64,000 nt of DNA from Micropterus salmoides (taxonomy: Eukaryota > Chordata > Actinopteri > Centrarchiformes > Centrarchidae). This document shows positions 57,565-64,000 of the stretch, in pieces. Location: contig NW_024041150.1 of NCBI RefSeq assembly GCF_014851395.1, positions 51,227,850 through 51,291,849 on the forward strand. Direction: 5' to 3'. Position numbers and translations under genes: made by a program. The notes below the pieces were generated by a model. That model ran no database searches. It saw nothing but the letters and a program-made list of their open reading frames with translations, and had not been told where the DNA came from. How positions within the stretch are numbered: the first letter of the stretch is position 1; each line of letters starts with the position of its first letter.

Positions 57565-58519
57565 TTTTACTGTTGCTAGGCAGCCGCAGGACCAGCCGTT
57601 ATGTAGCGGTTAGTAAAGGACCAGATGTGGAGCTTTTTATTTAAAGAGATATAACCGGACAGGCGGAGGCCGCTTTCTCTGGCTGTGACTGAGGGGGAGA
57701 CAGGAAAACACAGGAGCTCCGTGTGTTACATGTTGGAGGTGTGGAGGCTGAAGAGCCGCTCGCTGCGCTTCTACTTTGTTTTAAGTTTAAACTAAATCGA
57801 CGCTGACTTCCTCCTGGTTTCGGATTTTGTGGTCTGAAACACAGAGATCTGTTATTGTGCAGCTGATGCAGAGTCAAACTTCACCGTTTCCACCTGATCA
57901 CATCAAACATTTGCTTCGTTGATTTGTAGCAGTCATGATCTGAATGAGTCTGCGTCTTTATATTTAGGGGAGATCGGGGATGGTTGTAACGTTTTTGACA
58001 TTTCTGTCTGTATCAGAGAAATCTCTTTTAAGCCGGCGTGTTCAAAATGTGACTGAAACTAGTTACACGTGTTTGGTATTAAATTGTGTAGCTGTTATTT
58101 CTGCAACACAGACAGAAAGTCTCAAACAAAGAGTAAAACTTTACACTTTACCAGGCCAGGCATGGACAACAGATTATATTGTTACCATCAGGCCTCATTA
58201 ACAGGTTCCACTAAATGTATGAAATGCTTAGCTGTAATATTTTGTCTTGGCTTGTTTTGTCAGTGGTTGTCGATGCTCATCATTTAAAAACGCCTCCGTA
58301 ATCTTCCACCCAGACTAAAAGGTAACATCTGAGTTTTCATACTAATACATTTTATTACAAGCTAAAGTAAACTACGCTGTGCTTATAATATAATGCAAAT
58401 TATTGTAAAAGTTAATAAATAACAAAATGTAATATCCAAAAGCTAATAAAATATAAGCTATAATTACATTCTGATGTCGGGACTGTTTTTAAGTAATAAA
58501 CAAACTATCTTTGAAGAGC

Positions 58520-59390
58520 AGGGGTCGTATTACAGAAACTTCCTAACCAGCAGATCCTATCCTAACTGCTTGGTTACCATGGTAATAAGGGTTAGGAACT
58601 GAATTATGAAAAAAGCCATTACAGATTAACAGTTCCTAAGTTAATGTTCCTTTCCTAACTTTAGATAAGAAAAGTGTATTATAGAAGCATCCTAACTTTG
58701 TAAAATCTTAAATAAACGCTCCTAACCTGTTGAAAACAATCACCTTTTTCTAGAAAAAACGCCTAAAATAACGCACCACAAATGAATCAGGAATAACTCC
58801 TCGACCATTTGGCCTAGAGGCATAATTCTGGTCTCCTTTGAAAAGTCAGAAGCTAAGGAATAGAAATCCATTGTATATTAATATATTTATTTTACTATTA
58901 CAGACTACATGGATATTACATCAATCGATCCGGCTTGAGCAGACCTTTCATTTGGTACCCTTTACTGAGAAGAGTAGCCTTACGGGTTTCTGCCGGGGTC
59001 GGTGAGGGGGGAGCGACCAGCGGCTTTTCTCTGCTCTTTGGACACAACAGCTGCCTGTGTCTTCGTATCACTGTAAATGGACTTATTTTCTTTTTAGCAG
59101 CATCAACGCTCCGCTGGATGCCGGATATGCGGCGGTGACTGGGTCCGTTATTTTAGCCTCCTCTCTATCTGTAATCTCCCGAGTTAAGCGTTATGTGGAT
59201 TTGGATTTCTTGACGGGGGTTACAAACACCTCTAAGTCATCTGACTTGAAGTTCAGTGATAGTTGTTGTTTCTGCTCCATTTTCAATCAGTATCATTTCT
59301 TTAAAAAACTACCAAAAACAGCGATTAAAAGACGTTTAGCTCGGCAAAATCAGAAAAGTGGCTTCGGTTGCTAGGTAACAGACCTAAAAG
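58520..59390 (-). mobile_element. PIF/Harbinger-like relic (block B)
   Basis: Nearly identical copy of the relic at 7,785-8,650, with the same Myb/SANT-like remnant and frame breaks. Confidence 0.45.
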
Positions 59391-59999
59391 TTGTTAACCG
59401 ATGTTGCATTGAGTATCTCGAATTTCTATAATTTACTGTAGAGTGCATATTATTGTCAAACCAGTAAATGTAAATGAAGCTAAATTAAAATACACACAGT
59501 AGTCAGCCCGACCTACATATTGATAACATTGCTGGCTGCTCTGCTGTCACAGGAAGGATCGAGCGTCATCGGCTCATCACGAATTTGTAAAAGTCACCAA
59601 GACGACCTTCAAATATAACAGCTGTGTTGGTAAACGTGTGTGTGGTTATTACTCTGTACATTGTATCACAGGCCTGTTATGTGGACACGGGTTGTAATAT
59701 GGACTATTAATAATGTTATTTCTTGCCTCCCTTGTTCTTCTTTGCCTTTGAGGGTTAATGACGACTCACTGAGCTTCCACCTGGTAGCATTTTTGCTTTT
59801 CCGCTAAGGCGGGATTTATTTGCTATGAGAAAATTTAAGCTAAGTGGATGAACTTTTGGGACTGATGGGACCTTGGGAGTTTTGGGGTTAAATTGGGTGA
59901 ATTGTTTGATGGATGTGCCGCAGCGCGGTCGAGCCTCCTGGCTTTTGTTTCCTGTGTGCCGTGGTATAATTTGAATTGCCCTTATCAGAATTAGAATCA

Positions 60000-61825
60000 C
60001 ATATGAGGAATTTGCCTTAATTGGTGCTTACAGTACACTTGGACATGAATAGAAATATAAATATATGAAAAGTAAGGAGATCAAAAATTACTATAATACA
60101 ATGCTGGAAAGTATGTGCAACAATTCACAACATGAGCATAAAGCACAGTTGAGGGTTGTTGTAAAGTGTGTCAGGAATGTTTATGTGTGTGTGTGTTTGG
60201 GGAGGGAGGCATGAGAGTCACTGACAGTGGGGACCTGGACCTTGATGAGGGCCATCGGGAAGAAGCTGTTCTCGTGGCCAGAGGTTTTGGTCCTGATGGA
60301 CCGCAGCCTCCTGCCTGAGGAGAGTGTCTGAAACAGTTTGTGTCCGGGGTGGGACGAGTCAGCTGCAGTCTTTCCTGCACGCCTCAGAGTGCTGGAGGCG
60401 TACAGGTCCTGAAGAGAAGGAAGATTGCAGCCAATCACCTTCTCTTCAGAGCGGATGATGCGCTGCAGCCTGCCCTTGTCCCTGGCAGTGGTAGCAGCGT
60501 ACCAGATGGTGATGGAGGAGGTGAGGATGGACTCAATGATGGCGGTGTAGAAGTGCACCATCATTGTCTTTGGCGGACTGAACTTCTTTAGTTGCCGCAG
60601 GAAGTACATCCATTGCTGGGCCTTCTTGGTGATGGAGGTGATGTTTAGGTCCCGCTTGAGGTCCCGGGAGATGATGGTGCCCAGGAAGGGGAAGGAGTCC
60701 ACAGTGGTGACTGCGGAGTCACGCAGGATGATGGGGGAGGGTGGGGCTGGGCTCTTCCTGAAGTCCACGACTATCTCCACTGTCTTCAGAGCGTTGAGCT
60801 CGAGACTGTTCTGGCTGTACCAGGTCACCAGATGAACGATCTCCCACCTGTAGGCGGACTCGTCCCCACAATGAGGGTGGTGTCATCCGCAAACTTCAGG
60901 AGCTTGACGGACCGGTGACTGGAGGTGCAGCTGTTGGTGTATAGGGAGAAATGCAGAGGGGAAAGAACGCAGCCCTGAGGGGAACCGGTGCTGATGGTCC
61001 TGGAGACATGTTTGTCCAACTTAACATGCTGCTTCCTGTCGATCAGGAGGTCTGTGATCCACCTGCAGGTGGAGTCAAACATGCTCACCTGGGAGAGCTT
61101 GTCCTGCAGCAGGGCCGGGATGAGGGTGCTGAAAGGTATAGGTTCCTTGGGAGTTCCTGCTGGAGGATGTAGTGAAGGGCCATGTTTACTGCATCATCTA
61201 CAGACCTTTTGGCTCTGTAGGTGAACTGCAGGGGGTCCAGGAGTGGGTCAGTGATGGATTTTAGGTGGGACAGCACAGGACGCTCAAAGGACTTCATAAC
61301 CACTGATGTCAGGGTAACGGGTCTGTAGTTGTTTAGCCCTGTGATCCGTGGGGACAGGAATGATGGTGGAGGCTTTGAAGCAGGCTGGCACATGGCATGT
61401 CTCCAGTGAGGTGTTAAAAATATCAGTAAACAACGGAGAAAGCTGATAAGGACAGTGCTTTAGGGTGATTGGGGAGTCCGGCCCAGCTGCTTTGCGAGGT
61501 TTCTGCCTCCTGAACACTCTGTTGAAATCCGTCTCCAGGATGGTAAGCGAAAGGGAGGAGGTGGGGGATGAGATAGTGGACTGTTGGTAGCAGTGCTGGA
61601 ACCATCCCAGTCAGTGGTGTCCAAACACGCCTGGAGGTTCTCTACAGCTTCACTTGTCCACTGCTTTGATGTCCTCACTACAGGTTTACACAGTTTTAGC
61701 TTTTGTCTGTAAGCAGGAATCAAGTGAACCATGGTGTGGTCAGAGTGGCTGTAGCTTTTCACACAGACATGTTCCAGCTCAACCAACGTTCCCGGCTCAG
61801 AGTCCTTTCTGGCTCTGTGATGTTA
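60000..61825 (-). mobile_element. 5'-truncated LINE (block B)
   Basis: Copy of the LINE at 9,250-11,465. The C-terminal frame (60,828-60,181, 215 codons) is longer here because the TAG seen in block A is TGG. About 345 bp between the endonuclease end and the reverse transcriptase are deleted at 61,582. Inactive. Confidence 0.85.
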
Positions 61826-62921
61826 CCTGTCGTATTGAGCAGAGAGCCGGCATATTGACACAATACTACCAGGAAGAAAAAGTGACAGCGGCTATAGATA
61901 GACCGGTAAACTCCCACTGCAATGTTATAGTAATATTTACAGTAATATCAGCTGCAGTCGGTTTTGTTGGTTCCAAAACAAAGCAGAGGTCTCTCTGTGA
62001 CTAAAGCACGTCTGATGTTATCGAGCCACAAAACATACAACAAATAAGTATTCCCAACCACAGTTGAGTTTTTGTTCAGAATAAAATCAGAAACAATGGC
62101 CACACTAAACACCAGGCTGACGCCGCTCACAGTTTACTGTGACGAGGGATTAATGAATAGCTGTCTCATCTCCGGTAACGATTATGCTCAAGTTACACCG
62201 ATTGTTTAAGCAGACTGTCATTTCACAAGCTAGAACTATTTGATAGATAGAAGCAGAACAGCATCAAAGAAGTTTTGGCAATGACACGAGTGAGGGAGAA
62301 TCTGATGGGGGAGAGAACGGTGGTCATGAGTGTGTAAAGTCTAAAGTCCACTGACTCCAGCTGCGTCGTGGTTGCTGGAGAAAATCGCGACACTTTCAGG
62401 TCAATGCTTGTGAGTCCACCAGACAGGGCCCCAGCCCGTCCCTGAAGCGTCCCAGGCTTTCCTCCGCTCAGCAGAGAAAAGGTAGCAGGTCTATTTTTAA
62501 CGGATGGCGCGTCAAGCAGCACAGAGCAGATCAAACCTGACAGGAAATCACAAAAAAACAAACCCTGTTTACCAAATCAACAAAATCTAAACCTTTACTT
62601 TGGAAAATACAGCCTGCAGATGACGGAATGAAACGGAGTCACAGAGAGCTGTGAAGAAGGTAGTAGCTAAGATGATTGAGAAATGTTATGGGTTAATCTG
62701 TGATGATCAGTCAGATTCCTATAGAGGTCTGTGCCACCCCAGGCCCCTCTGTGGACACAACCCTGCAGTTGGTTGTCACAGGTGGTAATGCATTAATCAA
62801 ACTTGAACGTTGTGGGTTTTGTTCCACAGACATGCTAAATGTCATTTATGGTTCTAGATAGCTCGCTCCACCATGACATCTCACTCACTGTCTTTCTTTC
62901 TCTCTAACTCTGTTTCTATAG

Positions 62922-63647
62922 AAACGGAGAAGAAGAGATGGACTCAAACGTCACCACTGTCAGCACTGTGACAAATCCTTCACAACATCTGGATCTTTAA
63001 AGATTCATCAGAGAGTTCACACTGGAGAGAAACCGTACAGCTGTGACCAGTGTGGGAAAGCTTTCACTAAATCAGGTAACCTAAAAGTCCACCAACAAAT
63101 TCACACTGGAGAGAAACCATACAGCTGTGACCAGTGTGGGAAAGCTTTCACTCAATCATCTAAACTAAAAATCCATGAACGTGTTCACACTGGAGAGAAA
63201 CCGTACAGCTGTGACCAGTGTGGGAAAGCTTTCACTCAATCATCTAAACTAAAAATCCATGAACGTGTTCACACTGGAGAGAAACCGTACAGCTGTGACC
63301 AGTGTGGGAAAGCTTTCACTCAATCATCTAAACTAAAAATCCATGAACGTGTTCACACTGGAGAGAAACCGTACAGCTGTGACCAGTGTGGGAAGGCGTT
63401 CATTACATTAGGTGAACTAAAAATCCAACTACGTGTTCACACTAGAGAGAAACCGTACAGCTGTGACCAATGTGGGAAGGCGTTCATTACATTATGTCAC
63501 CTACAAACTCACAGACGTGTTCACACTGGAGAGAAACCATACTGGTGTGAACAATGTGGTAAATTGTTTTCTCAGAGTAGTCACCTTAAAGTCCACCATC
63601 GCAGTCACGCGTTGCTTCGCTGTGAACATTTTTCAGAGCCAAGCTAG
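62922..63647 (+). CDS. C2H2 zinc-finger protein, terminal exon with 8 fingers, one damaged (block B, gene 2)
   Basis: The frame opens after the acceptor tttctatag (to 62,921) and ends at TAG 63,645-63,647, giving 241 residues with no start codon of its own. KRRRRDGLKR is followed by eight fingers. Helix contacts (-1,2,3,6) are TGSI, KGNV, QSKI, QSKI, QSKI, TGEI, TCHT and QSHV. Fingers 3-5 are identical in protein, from a recent 84-bp expansion. Finger 6 has Gln for the first zinc-binding His (LKIQLRVH) and the next linker is TREKPY. Its block A partner has a first exon at 6,543, but the equivalent place here is the palindrome at 57,355, so this exon is either an orphan or borrows the exon at 47,486. 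Confidence 0.85.
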   Translation, partial: KRRRRDGLKRHHCQHCDKSFTTSGSLKIHQRVHTGEKPYSCDQCGKAFTKSGNLKVHQQIHTGEKPYSCDQCGKAFTQSSKLKIHERVHTGEKPYSCDQCGKAFTQSSKLKIHERVHTGEKPYSCDQCGKAFTQSSKLKIHERVHTGEKPYSCDQCGKAFITLGELKIQLRVHTREKPYSCDQCGKAFITLCHLQTHRRVHTGEKPYWCEQCGKLFSQSSHLKVHHRSHALLRCEHFSEPS

Positions 63648-64000
63648 CTGTTTCCTCCTGCCTCCTCCTCATGTCCTGATAGCTGGGTTGTTATATACTG
63701 AGCTTCTCTACAAACTGAGCGAGAGACAACAGTAACTTTATATTCTGAGCAGCATGTATCGTGGCTGCGACTACATACTGTCCTGCTCCTCCTCTCCACA
63801 AAATCCTGTTGTCGGAGCACACAATGAGGCCATGCCTCCCACCCTCACCCCTCTGCTGGAGGGAGGGTCCTGGAAGAAGTGGGTCAGAGCCAGGCTAGCT
63901 GTTTCTACTGAGTCACTCTGTTTTATTGATTCCTGATCCACTTGGATTTTTATTTTCAGAGAATTATTAACTTGTATCCTCTTTAAGTAAATTAGTTACA

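Larger units (their letters stand above)
50720..64000. repeat. Segmental duplication, block B
   Basis: Direct-orientation copy of block A (1-13,390). The offset changes from 50,719 to 50,056 and then 50,612 because of insertions and deletions, the main ones near 51,475, 52,815-53,700, 57,353-57,540 and 61,582, and within the finger arrays. Confidence 0.93.

Noticed and set aside
57163..57579. 138-codon open frame
   Set aside because: It is created by the fold-back palindrome. The block A equivalent has a stop, and the sequence is low in complexity.

Overview
This is vertebrate nuclear DNA, most likely from a percomorph-type teleost. The evidence is intron-containing C2H2 zinc-finger genes with TGEKPY linkers, an immunoglobulin-superfamily receptor gene, and fish-typical mobile elements: L2 and other LINE fragments, two kinds of Tc1-like remnant, hAT and PIF/Harbinger relics, tRNA-derived SINE heads and class I endogenous retroviruses. 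There are no bacterial features. The species cannot be named from the sequence.

Layout. Positions 1-13,390 (block A) and 50,720-64,000 (block B) are two copies of one segmental duplication, in the same orientation and very similar by eye. Both run past the window edges. Each holds two zinc-finger terminal exons: 1,706-2,407 and 12,562-13,035 in A, 51,762-52,799 and 62,922-63,647 in B. Each also holds the same Harbinger-like relic and the same LINE. A more diverged third module lies at about 28,900-31,735, around the terminal exon at 28,999-29,697. Short CpG-rich first exons with a TCGCGAGA promoter motif lie at 6,543-6,575 and 47,486-47,554, and both end in a donor that is in phase with the terminal exons. 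The corresponding first exon of block B has been replaced by a 210-bp fold-back palindrome. The fingers vary between copies in number (5 to 12) and in DNA-contact residues, and some have lost a zinc ligand, as expected of a fast-evolving zinc-finger cluster.

From 13.4 to 28.9 kb there is little coding sequence. It holds an 18-bp minisatellite of about 69 units (17.4-18.6 kb) with a 450-bp higher-order period, a degenerate satellite-like repeat (19.7-20.3 kb), a possible immunoglobulin leader exon relic (about 21.95 kb), an L2 LINE (22.8-23.6 kb) and a dispersed repeat family (25.0-26.5 and 28.15-28.7 kb). From 30 to 35 kb lie DNA-transposon relics.

From 35.0 to 46.8 kb there are two retroviral copies arranged tail to tail. 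The minus-strand one (37,167-46,796) is bounded by matching LTRs and a perfect 4-bp target duplication, TGAG. It has a primer-binding-like site, a splice donor, remnants of gag and of the integrase end, a broken env, and a polypurine tract. Between the integrase remnant and env, in the same orientation, sits an apparently intact two-exon gene for a BTLA-like immunoglobulin receptor (41,195-43,392). A host-type immune inhibitory receptor enclosed by proviral LTRs with an intact target duplication is the most unusual item here. A solo LTR with its own target duplication (AACA) is nested in the proviral 3' region, and its empty site survives in the other retroviral copy.
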